Source: Lachnospiraceae bacterium
GTDB taxonomy: Bacteria > Bacillota > Clostridia > Lachnospirales > Lachnospiraceae
Assembly (NCBI GenBank): GCA_022510745.1
Contig: JAFLSY010000011.1
Location: 1 to 64,000, forward strand
Reading direction: 5' to 3'
Length of the DNA: 64,000 bases
In this document: piece by piece, positions 43,836 through 53,830 of the stretch
Layout of the letters: each line of letters begins with the position of its first letter
Numbering within the stretch: the first letter of the stretch is position 1
Made by a program: the position numbers and the translations under genes
The notes under the pieces: model-generated
Database searches by the model: none
Told to the model about the DNA's origin: nothing
The model's input: only the letters and a program-made list of their open reading frames with translations

Positions 43836-44462
43836 ATGTTAAACTATATCTGGGCCTTTATGATACTGATAGGAGTGATTTATGCGGCCTTTACCGGAAA
43901 CATGGCGTCAGTTACGGATGCGGCGCTGTCATCTGCGGGAGAGGCGGTGTCCCTGTGCATTACCATGGCAGGTGTCATGGCGCTGTGGATGGGACTGATG
44001 AGAATAGCGGAGAAATCGGGGTTGATTGCTGGACTGGCTTCCGGCATTCAACCCTTTTTATCATTTATGTTTCCACGCATTCCCAGAAAACATGAAGCAA
44101 GGGAATACATTGCCACCAATTTTATTGCCAATATTCTGGGACTGGGCTGGGCCTGTACACCCGCCGGATTAAAAGCCATGGAAGCCTTGGCAAAGTTGGA
44201 GGAGGAGAGAGGAAATCCGGCCTATTTGGCGGAGTCTGCTTCGGGAAATAAGGCCGGACCGCGTATTGCCAGTAAGGAGATGTGCACGTTTTTAATTCTG
44301 AATACTTCTTCCCTGCAGTTGATACCCGTAAACATGATCGTCTATCGGACGCAGTACGGCAGCGTCAATCCGGCTGCAGTCATCGGACCTGCCATACTGG
44401 CGACCCTCTTTTCCACAGTGATTGCGATTATTTTCTGTAAGATTATGGACAGAAAGGGATAG
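43836..44462 (+). CDS. spmA: Spore maturation protein A
   Basis: Membrane protein of 208 residues with nucleoside-recognition (Gate) domain. N-terminal LNYIWAFMILIGVIYAAFTG and the NFIANILGLGWACTPAGLKA signature are typical. With SpmB it helps spore core dehydration and heat resistance. It precedes spmB by 8 bp. Confidence 0.93.
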   Translation: MLNYIWAFMILIGVIYAAFTGNMASVTDAALSSAGEAVSLCITMAGVMALWMGLMRIAEKSGLIAGLASGIQPFLSFMFPRIPRKHEAREYIATNFIANILGLGWACTPAGLKAMEALAKLEEERGNPAYLAESASGNKAGPRIASKEMCTFLILNTSSLQLIPVNMIVYRTQYGSVNPAAVIGPAILATLFSTVIAIIFCKIMDRKG

Positions 44463-44470
44463 GTGTTTCT

Positions 44471-45001
44471 ATGGCGACTGTACTGGCTAATTTTTCCAAC
44501 ATTATCATACCGGTGATCATTTTTTACATAGTGGCTCATGGCCTGTTAAATAGAGTGCAGGTATATGAGGAATTTGTAGGAGGGGCAAAAGACGGTTTAA
44601 AGACGGTGGTGCAGATTCTGCCCACCCTGGTGGGATTAATGGTGGGAGTGGGCGTATTGCGTGCTTCCGGATTTATGGAGTTTTTTGGGGGATTGTTGGG
44701 ACGATTGACAGCCGGAATGGGAATTCCCGCGGATATTGTGCCCCTGCTTCTGATAAAGATGTTTTCTTCCTCGGCGGCAACGGGATTGGTGTTAGACATT
44801 TTTAAGACCCATGGAACGGATTCCTATATCGGGATGCTGACTTCCATACTCATGAGCTGTACGGAAACCATTTTCTACACCATGAGCGTGTACTTCTTAG
44901 CCGCTAAGGTGACAAAGACACGCTACACGCTGGCGGGTGCATTGGTGTCCATGGTGGCCGGGGTTGTAGCGAGTGTGGTGCTGACGGGGATGGTGGTGTA
45001 A
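44471..45001 (+). CDS. spmB: Spore maturation protein B
   Basis: Membrane protein of 176 residues, partner of SpmA. The core GGAKDGLKTVVQILPTLVGL and the RPLSG-like gate motif are recognisable, with ILMSCTETIFYTMSVYF near the C-terminus. It follows spmA closely and is ended by the hairpin at 45014. Confidence 0.93.
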   Translation: MATVLANFSNIIIPVIIFYIVAHGLLNRVQVYEEFVGGAKDGLKTVVQILPTLVGLMVGVGVLRASGFMEFFGGLLGRLTAGMGIPADIVPLLLIKMFSSSAATGLVLDIFKTHGTDSYIGMLTSILMSCTETIFYTMSVYFLAAKVTKTRYTLAGALVSMVAGVVASVVLTGMVV

Positions 45002-45013
45002 TTGGATTTAAGA

Positions 45014-45078
45014 GGGCTGATGCAGTATGTGTAGGAAAAGGGCTAAAAGTAGATGCACTGCAACAGCCCCTTTATTTT
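45014..45078 (+). terminator. Terminator between spmB and the TldE gene
   Basis: GGGCTG and GCAGT (45014-45026) pair with ACTGC and CAGCCC (45056-45069) across an internal AT/AA loop, followed by CTTTATTTT. It can end the spmAB transcript and may also serve the convergent tldD/tldE operon. Confidence 0.7.
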
Positions 45079-45089
45079 CAAAAGTCTTC

Positions 45090-46388
45090 TTACTTACCGG
45101 AGATGGTAACCCCGGATACGGCAATATAGGGCAATACACTGGTTCCGTCCGCAACGGTCTCCTTAGAGATCGCCACGATATTTTTCAGAATGTCGGACAG
45201 GTTTCCGTTGATCATAGTCTCGCTGAGGGCACCTTTGATCTGCCCGTCCTCAATGAGAAAGCTGTTCTTGGCCACACCGGAAAAATCTCCGTTTGAACTG
45301 GGCGATCCTCCAGAAAAACGTCCGACGATGATTCCTTTTTTAATTCCTTTGATCATGTCTTCATAAGCGGTATCGCCGCCCTCGATCACGGCTGCATAAG
45401 AGGTATTCTTAGCAGGGGCGTAATCGGACTTGTTTGCCACATACAGGCTGAGCATGTAGGAACGAAGCACGCCGTTTTGAATGAGGTCATAATTCTCGGA
45501 GAGGAAACCGTCCGATGTATGACGCTCCCCACAGCAGATTCTCTCATCCAAAGGGGCCAGGGAAAGCGTCAGGCAGTCTGCGGCCACCTTTTCTCCCAGT
45601 TTATCCACCCAGATACTGGTCTTGTCGAGAATGGTAATGTCCGATACAAAGTTTTCCATAGCGCTATAGAGAAAGGAGCCTAAACTGCCCGGAGTCAGTA
45701 CTGCGATGCCTTCAAATTTTCCCTCAACGGGAATGGGACTTAATTGTGCTTCCACATCACACAGGTCTTTCTCCACAGACCCAAGTTCGATAAAAGGTCT
45801 ATCCAGATTGTCAGTAGTCACACTGCTTCCGAAAAAGGAGGTGGTAGAATTGCCCTCATGCCCGCTGAACATTAAGCTGATGCCATAGGAACCGGAGAAG
45901 GTCTCAAATTCCGTGCCATTGGTATTCTGATATATTTCATGCTTCTTGACATGTTCCACGATCATCTGCTCCATCAAAATCTTGGGATGGCGCTCTTTGA
46001 TGGTCTCTAACAGCTCCTTTGTCCGGGCGAACAGCTTGTCCACATCCGGCTCGTAGCTGCCTTCCTCAAATATTTTATTTTCCTGCTTCGGCGCAATGTC
46101 GTAGGCGGGATCCGCAATTGCCGCTTCAGCGGACTGAATACAGTTAGAGACAGCCCTTGTGATGGCCTCTCTATCGAAACTGTTGGTGGAAATGCTCCCC
46201 TTTTTGTCATCCTTGTAGACAGTGATGACTAAGCAGTTGTCAAACAAAGTGCGGAACAGGGAAAACTCTCCGCCGTCCACGTTAAATTCCCGGGTTTCTT
46301 TTGCGGCTACCGTGTATTGCGCCTTCCGGACGCCTGCCTTCGAAATCTCATCCCCTATCTGTCCCGCAATGCTTTTTAAATCCGTCAT
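45090..46388 (-). CDS. TldE/PmbA-family metalloprotease partner
   Basis: Protein of 432 residues of the TldD/PmbA (U62) family without the HExxH of TldD, so this is the TldE (PmbA) partner. It forms a heterodimer with TldD that degrades unfolded or modified peptides and, in several systems, trims RiPP leader peptides. The C-terminal GRFSGGSPSSNGDFSGVAKNS is typical. It begins 1 bp after the tldD stop, so both are in one operon. Confidence 0.9.
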   Translation of the reverse strand: MTDLKSIAGQIGDEISKAGVRKAQYTVAAKETREFNVDGGEFSLFRTLFDNCLVITVYKDDKKGSISTNSFDREAITRAVSNCIQSAEAAIADPAYDIAPKQENKIFEEGSYEPDVDKLFARTKELLETIKERHPKILMEQMIVEHVKKHEIYQNTNGTEFETFSGSYGISLMFSGHEGNSTTSFFGSSVTTDNLDRPFIELGSVEKDLCDVEAQLSPIPVEGKFEGIAVLTPGSLGSFLYSAMENFVSDITILDKTSIWVDKLGEKVAADCLTLSLAPLDERICCGERHTSDGFLSENYDLIQNGVLRSYMLSLYVANKSDYAPAKNTSYAAVIEGGDTAYEDMIKGIKKGIIVGRFSGGSPSSNGDFSGVAKNSFLIEDGQIKGALSETMINGNLSDILKNIVAISKETVADGTSVLPYIAVSGVTISGK

Positions 46389-46389
46389 A

Positions 46390-47775
46390 TCAGCGCCCTC
46401 CTATCATCATTTTGCAGCGAAGTGCGGGACCACCCATTCCGACAGGCATGGGCTGTTTTTTGCCGCACATGCCGGCGCTGGTCCAGACCACTTCGTCAGA
46501 AACCATGTCCACAGTCTTTAACATCTCAAATGCAACACCGGTAATGGTAGTATCCAAAATGGCTCTTCCCAGCTTGCCGTTCTTGATTTCATAGCCAAGC
46601 TGCACGCCAAACATAAATTCACCAGTGGTATCCGCTTGGCCGTTGTTGGTCTTTACCAGATAATAGCCGTCATCCACGGAAGCAATCATATCCTCCAGTT
46701 TATCCTTGCCCGGCAGCACAGCGGTATTGCGCATACGGATCAGGGGCTCATCAGAAAAGCTATAGGCACGGGCATTACCTAGGGGCTTCATACCGAAATG
46801 CTCCGCAGTCTCCCTGCTGTTCATATAGCCGGTAAGGATGCCGTCCTTTATGAGCACCACATCCTCCGCAGGCGTACCCTCGTCGTCTAAATAAATGGGC
46901 AGGGGCGCTTCCTTCCCAAAAGCCGTATGGGCAAAGTCCACCAGATTGACCAAATCGGAACCCACCCGCTTGTGCAGAGAAGGACCGGCCACAGAACCAC
47001 CCAGTACCAGATCAGCTTCTACTGTATGTCCCACCGCCTCATGGGCCAGCATACCTGACAGGAATCCACCCAGCACCACCGTCTTATAGCCGGCCTGGGC
47101 ATAGACACCTTCCCGCTTTTCCATCAACTGCTCATATAACGCGTCAATCTGGGGATAGAGCAGTGCCGGATCCGTAAAATTGTCTTCAAAATTTCCGTTG
47201 CCTCCTATGGGCTCAACCAGTTCAACAGGAACACCCGCGGGTGTCTCCGCACTCAACAGGATGTTCACGTAACTCCTTGGCACAAGGACATGCCCGTTAC
47301 TGCCGTCGGAAGTATAGATTCTTTTCTCCATAGAGTCCACATTTACCACCACATACCGGCTGGCCAGCTTAGGGTAGGTCTTTTCAATGTAAGCATCTAC
47401 TTCTTTGGCAAACTCTATGTAGCGTTTTTGCTCAGGATCCAGCAGTTTCTGGCTGGTAGACACCGTTCCTTTTTCAAGAGCGGGGAACATCCCCTTTCCT
47501 TTGTTAATATGTCTGTCCATGAACAGAGCGTTTTCCGTCGCCGCCTTCAATACCGCTTCTGCCGCATCACCGGAATTTTCCGCCATGGACGAAAACCCAT
47601 ATACGCCGTTCTTGTATACTCTGGCGCTGACGCCTGAGGTCTCCTCCCTGCCATTTGCTGCAAGGTTTCCTTGCACCATGGTCAGCCATCTGCGTCGATT
47701 TTCCTGAGCCCGCAGTTCCGTGTGCACACCATCGGCAAATAGCGCTGTTTTGCTTTCAATATGATTTTCCAGCAT
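46390..47775 (-). CDS. TldD-family metalloprotease
   Basis: Protein of 461 residues, the catalytic partner of the TldD/TldE peptidase. The zinc motif HEAVGHTVEAD is intact, and the C-terminal cysteine-bearing TSAGMCGKKQPMPVG is typical. Ribosome-binding site AGGAGGAGGATC on the minus strand. Operon with the TldE gene. A possible peptide substrate is not identified; see the small ORF at 47922. Confidence 0.93.
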   Translation of the reverse strand: MLENHIESKTALFADGVHTELRAQENRRRWLTMVQGNLAANGREETSGVSARVYKNGVYGFSSMAENSGDAAEAVLKAATENALFMDRHINKGKGMFPALEKGTVSTSQKLLDPEQKRYIEFAKEVDAYIEKTYPKLASRYVVVNVDSMEKRIYTSDGSNGHVLVPRSYVNILLSAETPAGVPVELVEPIGGNGNFEDNFTDPALLYPQIDALYEQLMEKREGVYAQAGYKTVVLGGFLSGMLAHEAVGHTVEADLVLGGSVAGPSLHKRVGSDLVNLVDFAHTAFGKEAPLPIYLDDEGTPAEDVVLIKDGILTGYMNSRETAEHFGMKPLGNARAYSFSDEPLIRMRNTAVLPGKDKLEDMIASVDDGYYLVKTNNGQADTTGEFMFGVQLGYEIKNGKLGRAILDTTITGVAFEMLKTVDMVSDEVVWTSAGMCGKKQPMPVGMGGPALRCKMMIGGR

Positions 47776-47921
47776 GATCCTCCTCCTTTTTCACTCAAAG
47801 CCAACCTGTCATTTCCCAGCGTCCTAGCAGTTGACTGATTGTAATAAGATTATAACATAATTACGGTCCTAATCAATGTAAACCCGCTATTTATTTTCTG
47901 ATTCGAGCCCTTTAAAGAGAG

Positions 47922-48080
47922 ATGGTTCAATTTGGAGGAATGGCTGGTTTTTCTGTTGCCAGTCAACTGTCCGGCACCCGAAGTCCGGAAAGAATTTCGG
48001 ATTTTTTGTGTCAGCCCACACAACAAGAGAATTATGTAATCACTTTAAATCTTTTTTGGTCAAACATTATTCTTAATTAA
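47922..48080 (+). CDS. Possible small peptide ORF (52 residues)
   Basis: Within the 422-bp gap between tldD and the exporter gene lies an ORF of 52 codons, MVQFGGMAGFSVASQLSG at its start, with GAGAG before the ATG (weak). Its composition is like a modest peptide with one Cys. It could be a non-coding accident. The rest of the gap (47776-47921 and 48081-48198) shows no gene; a GTTTTG/CAAAAC hairpin lies just before the exporter. Confidence 0.2.
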   Translation: MVQFGGMAGFSVASQLSGTRSPERISDFLCQPTQQENYVITLNLFWSNIILN

Positions 48081-48198
48081 AAATCCACAGGAGAGGAATG
48101 GGAAATTTCCACAGCCCCTTGCAGGAATAGAAAAAAGCGGATAAGATGGAAAACAAAAGAGGTTTTGCATAACAAAACAGTGCAGAAAAGAGGAGATT

Positions 48199-49944
48199 AT
48201 GAAATTATTACTAAAGCTGAGTAAAGAAGCGTCTCGCTATAAATTGTTGTACGTGGTGGCAATCCTGTCCACGCTCTGCTTAACCGGTATAAATCTGGCG
48301 GCACCCCGAGTGCTGTCGGCGATGACCGGTGTAGTGGAACGGGGCGCAGGAGAAGAGGCGATTTCCGTTACCGTCCGTCTTGCGCTGATTTTGTTGGCGT
48401 TGTATTTGTTGCGGATTGTTTTTCGTTTCCTCAGCAATTATCTGGCGCACAAGGCTGCCTGGTACCTGGTGGGGGATCTGCGAAGCCGGATGTATGACAA
48501 GCTGCAGAGTATGGATCTGAGCTTTTTCCACGATAAGCAGACGGGAGATCTGATGAGCCGGGTGGTGAATGACACCAGAGATTTCGAATTGCTTTATGCT
48601 CATATTCTGCCGGATCTGATTACGAATCTCGTGACCTTTTTGGGTGTTTTGTTTATTCTTCTGTTGATCAACTGGCGATTGGCGCTGATCACTTGTTTTC
48701 CAATCCCGCTGATTCTCCTCTCCGGCGTGGTGTTTGCCAAAAAGGTGCAGCCTTTTTTTAAGGTTTCACGCAAATGTGAGGGTGAGTTAAATGCCAAACT
48801 GCAGGACAACCTCTCCGGTATTCATGAGATCCAGTCCTTTGGGCAGGAGACCTATGAGAGCGGAGAAGTGAAGGAAAAGAGCTTTGTGCAAGTACGCACC
48901 ATGCTGCGGGCCCTGCGGGCCAGTGCGGTGTTTCATCCCGGTGTGGAGTTCCTCTCTTCCGTAGGTACGGTGCTGGTGGTTTTTTTCGGTGGCTTTATGG
49001 CGGCTCAGAGTCGTCTGTCCGTGGAGGATATCGTTTCCTTTGTCCTCTACCTGTCCCTGTTCTATGCGCCGGTATCAGGATTCGCCACGCTTTTAGAGAA
49101 TTTGCAGCAGTCTCTGGCCGGTGCGGAGCGTGTGGCTCTGATTCTGGATACACCTTCCGGCATCACGGATGCTAAGGATGCGAAACCCCTGCAGTCAGTG
49201 AAGGGACAAATCTCTTTTGAGCAAGTGAGTTTTCACTATAATAATCAGGTGCCGGTACTTCAGGATGTGTCCTTTTCCTGCGAACCCGGAATGATGGTTG
49301 CGCTGGTTGGACCTACAGGGGTGGGAAAGACCACCATGACCCAGCTCGTTTCCCGTTTTTATGAGCCTTCTAAGGGAAGGATTCTGATAGACGGTCAGGA
49401 TATCCGGACGGTGACGCTTAATAGCCTGCGTCAGAACATTTCTCCCGTTTTTCAGGATACCTTCCTGTTTAACGGTACGATTGCAGAAAATATCGGCTAT
49501 GCCAGACCGGACGCAACCCGGCGTGAAATCGAGGAGGCGGCAATGGCCGCCAACATCCATGAGGATATCATGGCTATGCCTGAACAGTACGAGACGAAAG
49601 TGGGTGAGCGTGGGCTGCGCTTATCAGGGGGACAAAAACAGCGTGTGGCTATTGCCAGAGCCATTTTGCGGAAGGCCCCTGTTATCATCTTGGATGAGGC
49701 CACCGCATCGGTGGATGTGGAAACGGAGCGTCAGATTCAGGAAGCCATTGGAAAGATGATGGGGCAGCGAACGATACTTGCCGTTGCTCACCGCCTGTCC
49801 ACCATCCGCAATGCGGATATGATTCTGGTGATACAGGAGGGAAAGATTGTGGAGCAGGGCAATCATGAAGAGTTGGTTGCGAAAAGAGGCGTCTACTACC
49901 GCATGCAGCAGGCCCAGATCGTGTTTGAGAGTCCGGATTGTTAG
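48199..49944 (+). CDS. ABC exporter, fused membrane and ATPase domains
   Basis: Exporter of 581 residues, MsbA/LmrA half-transporter type. Six membrane helices in residues about 15-305, then the ATPase: Walker A GPTGVGKTT, signature LSGGQKQRVAIARAIL, Walker B VIILDEATASVD and H-loop AHRLST. It works as a dimer to export lipids, drugs or peptides; the substrate is unknown. Ribosome-binding site AAAAGAGGAGATT. It stands alone, divergent from tldD/tldE. Confidence 0.95.
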   Translation: MKLLLKLSKEASRYKLLYVVAILSTLCLTGINLAAPRVLSAMTGVVERGAGEEAISVTVRLALILLALYLLRIVFRFLSNYLAHKAAWYLVGDLRSRMYDKLQSMDLSFFHDKQTGDLMSRVVNDTRDFELLYAHILPDLITNLVTFLGVLFILLLINWRLALITCFPIPLILLSGVVFAKKVQPFFKVSRKCEGELNAKLQDNLSGIHEIQSFGQETYESGEVKEKSFVQVRTMLRALRASAVFHPGVEFLSSVGTVLVVFFGGFMAAQSRLSVEDIVSFVLYLSLFYAPVSGFATLLENLQQSLAGAERVALILDTPSGITDAKDAKPLQSVKGQISFEQVSFHYNNQVPVLQDVSFSCEPGMMVALVGPTGVGKTTMTQLVSRFYEPSKGRILIDGQDIRTVTLNSLRQNISPVFQDTFLFNGTIAENIGYARPDATRREIEEAAMAANIHEDIMAMPEQYETKVGERGLRLSGGQKQRVAIARAILRKAPVIILDEATASVDVETERQIQEAIGKMMGQRTILAVAHRLSTIRNADMILVIQEGKIVEQGNHEELVAKRGVYYRMQQAQIVFESPDC

Positions 49945-49958
49945 ATGACCGGACTGTA

Positions 49959-50906
49959 TCAGATCATCCCAAACGAGCGCAGAATAAAAAGCCAGAAGGT
50001 AATGGTAATGGAGCTTAAGAAAGTAGTGGCAACTACCACGCTGGAGGTTAAGGTACCCTCGTGCCCCATATTTTTAGCCATGATATAACAGCTTACGGTG
50101 GTGGGCGCTCCCAGCATAATTAATAGGGCAACCATTTTTTCGTCCCGAAAGCCCATATAGGCGGCAAGGGGCAGGAAAAGCAGGGGCTGAACCAGCAGTT
50201 TTACCACGGTACAGATAATGGTTGGCTTGATTTCCCGGAGCGCTTTTCTGCCCTCAAAGCCGGCGCCCAGACCGATCAGAGCCAGGGGTGTGGCCAAAGA
50301 GGAGACGCTGTCAATACTTTTTTCCAGGATGATGGGTAACCGGAAGCCCGACATGGAAATGACCATGCCGAGTATAATACCGATAATAATGGGATTGGTG
50401 ACAATGCCCCGAATGGATTTTTTAAAAGATGCGCGGCTTAAGCCGCCGGCTCCCGGCCCTGTAAAAGAAAGGATGGTAACGGCAGCCATATTATACAAGG
50501 GGACTGTTCCGATGATCATTAAAGGAGCCATGCCTGAATTGCCATAAATATTTTGAATAAAGGCGACGCCCAGCACTGCGGCGCTGCCTCTGAAAGAGGC
50601 CTGCACAAATTCGCCAGTGTGAGCCTTGTTTTTATAGAAAAGTCCGGTGAGAAACCAAATCACTACTATGCAGAATAATGTTACAAAGAAGCAATACAGA
50701 ACATAGGAAGTGTCCCATACCGAATAAAAGTCAGACTCTGCAATATCCCGGAATAATAAAACGGGCAGAGTTATTTTAAAATTAAATGCATTCAGCGTCT
50801 TTACAAAGGGCTCGTCCATCAGTTTAAACAACTTCAAAATGTAGCCAAGTACCATCAGCAGAAACACCGGAACGGTAGCGTTTAAACTGAATATCAGGTT
50901 CTCCAT
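49959..50906 (-). CDS. AEC-family transporter
   Basis: Membrane protein of 315 residues with ten helices in two repeats, a member of the auxin efflux carrier family that in bacteria moves malonate, malate or other organic acids. The family-typical FVKTLNAFNFKITLPVLLF and the PTTVSCYIMAKNMGHEGTLTSS segment are present. It is convergent with the ABC exporter 14 bp away. Confidence 0.92.
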   Translation of the reverse strand: MENLIFSLNATVPVFLLMVLGYILKLFKLMDEPFVKTLNAFNFKITLPVLLFRDIAESDFYSVWDTSYVLYCFFVTLFCIVVIWFLTGLFYKNKAHTGEFVQASFRGSAAVLGVAFIQNIYGNSGMAPLMIIGTVPLYNMAAVTILSFTGPGAGGLSRASFKKSIRGIVTNPIIIGIILGMVISMSGFRLPIILEKSIDSVSSLATPLALIGLGAGFEGRKALREIKPTIICTVVKLLVQPLLFLPLAAYMGFRDEKMVALLIMLGAPTTVSCYIMAKNMGHEGTLTSSVVVATTFLSSITITFWLFILRSFGMI

Positions 50907-50983
50907 AGTAAAATCAGGCCTCTCTTATCGTAACAAATCTTTCAAGGACTTAGTATAGAACCAGAGGAGACGTTTGTCAAACC

Positions 50984-52858
50984 TTAAGAGGTTTGAGCCA
51001 GCGCCTCCTGCAAGGTAGTAAAGTCGGAAGGCCCGCAGTCCAAGAGAAAAGTATGGAAACGCAGATCGCTGTAGTCATTTCCCCATCTCGTCCGGGCAGT
51101 GTCTTTCAGGCGCAGAAGCTCCAGATAGCCCAGATAATATTTCAGATAGTTGGAAGGTTCTTCCGCAATATAGTCATAAATTCTGCGGGTAGTATCCGCA
51201 TCTGTAATGCCAAATACGTTTAGCACCTCCTGCACCTGCTCATATGGCGCTCCGTCATAGTGAATAGAAATATCCAACAGGGCATACAGGCACAGCTGCA
51301 TATCCCGATTGTGCTTTTCAATAGTATAGGCAAAAGCAGCATCGGTATCGCCCTGTTCGGTGGCAAAAGCGGCGGCGTAGTCATAGGATAAAAATTCCAC
51401 ATAGAGAGCCCAGCCCTCCAGATAGCCGCCATACCACAGCAGCTGGCGGACGGGGGCTCCGTTTTGTTGCTGCATTGTACGCTGGCTGTAGACTGCCTGA
51501 TAGAGATGGCCGGGATAACCTTCATGAGCCAGGGTAGTATACAATTCCAATCCCTGAGGAGTACTTTTTTCATTGATATAAATCACATTGTTTTCGGGAT
51601 CGTCCAAAGGGGGCGTTAAATAAAAGGCGGGCGCACAGTAGTCCTGCAGACTGGGAGATACGGTTTTAACCAATAAGCCCGGATCGGGGGAGGGCAGAAG
51701 AAACGTGCCCGGAAAGTCGGGGAAATCCTCATCCATACGATTTTTTAAGTCATCTAAGATTTCTTCAGGAGAGAGGTTGGGGAAAGTGTCCTGATTCAAA
51801 AGCCAAAGCTCGATTGCATTCTCCTCCTTAAGTAAGTCATGGAGCCGGGAATAGGTCTGCTCAAAATGAGGGTAAAGGAGAGCTTTGATTTCCTCCATGG
51901 TGAGGGCGGAACCTGTATTTCTGCCTACCAGCCATGTGTAGTATTCTTTTCCCCGAGGAAGAGAAGACAGTCCGGTTGGTCTGGAGGTACCGTCTTCCAT
52001 GAGAAGAAACAGGCCGTCTGCCAAATTTTCGTAGGCAGGCTGCATAACAGTGGTGAGCAGCCTGTCATTGAGGGAGATATATTTTATGGCTTCTTCCTTC
52101 GTTATGATACCCTCTGCCAGCAGAGTTTCCAGTCGTTCCCCAAAAGTAATCTGCAAAAAATGTGTGCCGTTTGCCAGTTCCGCTTTGGAGAGAATGGAGT
52201 AACACTGCTCACAGACTTGCAGCAGAGAAGTATCTGCCTGAAGCAGTCCGGCTTCCTTTTTTTCCTGTTCATAGAGCAGAAGGGAGGCAAAATATTCATC
52301 GGTCTGATCCAACAGGGCCAGATAATCCTCCACATCTGTTTTGGAACGAAAGGTATATTCTGCCAATAGAATGGGGAGTTCGGCCTGCATGCCGGAGGAG
52401 GGAGCCAACGGTTCATCATAATAGGCAAAGAAACTGCCCTCCCTGCTCTGGGCAAGAAAACGGGAGAGCAGGGCATAGGTGTACTGCTGGTCTTCGGAAA
52501 GATGTTTTACGTCTATTTTTTCAAGCGCTTCTATGTAATCGTCCAGTCGCTGCAGGGAAGCCTGCCCGCTGTCTGCTTGGTAACAGGGAAGCACGGGCGG
52601 ATAATGCGCAATACCATAATCCTCTGGCTGAGCCAGAATATAATGCAGGTTCAAGGTATTACCGGACATTCCTTCTTCAAAAATAGTTTCGCACAGGGCA
52701 GTAAAATTGCGGGAGTCGCTGTCCATAGAAAGATTTTCTATGGAAAATCTTTCATTAGAAAAGTTTTCTAAAGGAAACAGGAACAGGGTCACAAAAAGCA
52801 GAATGGGCAGCAGTAAGAACAATGCCAGGGCTTTTTTAGGAAAATGAGAGTTTAGCAT
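50984..52858 (-). CDS. DUF885-family metallopeptidase, membrane anchored
   Basis: Protein of 624 residues. An N-terminal membrane anchor or uncleaved signal (residues about 10-30) is followed by the all-helical DUF885 domain. The zinc motif HEGYPGHLYQ (HExxxGH) lies near residue 460, with a later EGWALYVEF that carries the third ligand. Family members are carboxypeptidase-like enzymes. It probably acts outside the cytoplasm. The gene is a single unit. Confidence 0.9.
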   Translation of the reverse strand: MLNSHFPKKALALFLLLPILLFVTLFLFPLENFSNERFSIENLSMDSDSRNFTALCETIFEEGMSGNTLNLHYILAQPEDYGIAHYPPVLPCYQADSGQASLQRLDDYIEALEKIDVKHLSEDQQYTYALLSRFLAQSREGSFFAYYDEPLAPSSGMQAELPILLAEYTFRSKTDVEDYLALLDQTDEYFASLLLYEQEKKEAGLLQADTSLLQVCEQCYSILSKAELANGTHFLQITFGERLETLLAEGIITKEEAIKYISLNDRLLTTVMQPAYENLADGLFLLMEDGTSRPTGLSSLPRGKEYYTWLVGRNTGSALTMEEIKALLYPHFEQTYSRLHDLLKEENAIELWLLNQDTFPNLSPEEILDDLKNRMDEDFPDFPGTFLLPSPDPGLLVKTVSPSLQDYCAPAFYLTPPLDDPENNVIYINEKSTPQGLELYTTLAHEGYPGHLYQAVYSQRTMQQQNGAPVRQLLWYGGYLEGWALYVEFLSYDYAAAFATEQGDTDAAFAYTIEKHNRDMQLCLYALLDISIHYDGAPYEQVQEVLNVFGITDADTTRRIYDYIAEEPSNYLKYYLGYLELLRLKDTARTRWGNDYSDLRFHTFLLDCGPSDFTTLQEALAQTS

Positions 52859-52989
52859 AGAGAAATCCTGTAATTTTTGTTCATATATATCTATGGACGT
52901 AAAAGGAAAAATATGCTAGAGTAAAAGCATCAAAGAAAGCGGACGGTGCAAACCGTTACGATAATTATAGGAAAGGCATGGGAATTAAC

Positions 52990-53829
52990 ATGAAAAATTC
53001 AGAGCTGAAAAAAGTGGCGAATGAAGTCCGTAAGGGCATTGTTACCGCAGTACACGGTGCAAAAGCCGGACATCCCGGCGGGTCGTTATCTGCGGCGGAT
53101 ATGTTCACTTTCCTTTATTTTGAGGAGATGAACATCGATCCCAAGAATCCCGGTATGGAGAATAGGGACAGGTTTGTTTTGTCCAAAGGACATACGGCCC
53201 CCGGTCTGTACTCGGCAATGGCTAACAGAGGATATTTTCCAGTAGAGGATCTGCCTACGCTGCGCCATTTGGGTTCTTATCTGCAGGGGCATCCCTGCAT
53301 GCATATACCCGGTGTGGATATGTCTTCCGGTTCCTTGGGACAGGGGATCTCAGCGGCAGCAGGTATGGCTTTAGGCGCAAAACTGGACGGTAAAGAGTTC
53401 CGTGTTTACACGCTTTTAGGTGACGGCGAGCTGGAGGAAGGACAGGTCTGGGAAGCTGCTATGTTTGCAGGACACAGGAAACTGGACAATTTCTGTGTCA
53501 TTGTGGACAACAACAATCTGCAGATTGACGGTCCCATCGATCAGGTCTGCTCACCTTATCCCATCGACAAGAAATTTGAGGCTTTTAATTTCCATGTGAT
53601 CAATATAGACGCTCACGATTATGATCAGATCAGAAACGCATTTGCGGAGGCAAGGGCCACCAAGGGACAGCCCACCTGTATTGTGATGCACAGCTTAAAA
53701 GGTAAGGGCGTATCCTTTATGGAAAATGATGTGGAATGGCATGGCAAGGCACCCAATGACGAGGAGTATGCGGTAGCTATGGCGGACCTTGAGAAAATTG
53801 GCGCAGAGCTGGAAAAGGCAGGTGAATAG
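52990..53829 (+). CDS. Transketolase, N-terminal subunit
   Basis: TPP-binding half of a split transketolase, 279 residues. GHPGGSLSAADM and the TPP motif GDGELEEGQVWEAAMFAG to DNNNLQIDG are intact. Transketolase moves two-carbon units in the pentose phosphate pathway. The split form is usual in Clostridia. Start: ATG 52990 (MKNSELKKVAN) fits relatives better than ATG 52978, which sits right next to AGGAAAGG. The other subunit starts one base after the stop. Confidence 0.95.
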   Translation: MKNSELKKVANEVRKGIVTAVHGAKAGHPGGSLSAADMFTFLYFEEMNIDPKNPGMENRDRFVLSKGHTAPGLYSAMANRGYFPVEDLPTLRHLGSYLQGHPCMHIPGVDMSSGSLGQGISAAAGMALGAKLDGKEFRVYTLLGDGELEEGQVWEAAMFAGHRKLDNFCVIVDNNNLQIDGPIDQVCSPYPIDKKFEAFNFHVINIDAHDYDQIRNAFAEARATKGQPTCIVMHSLKGKGVSFMENDVEWHGKAPNDEEYAVAMADLEKIGAELEKAGE

Positions 53830-53830
53830 A

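Noticed and set aside
51839..52686. Plus-strand open frames opposite the DUF885 gene
   Set aside because: They overlap each other and a well-supported gene, and have no ribosome-binding sites.
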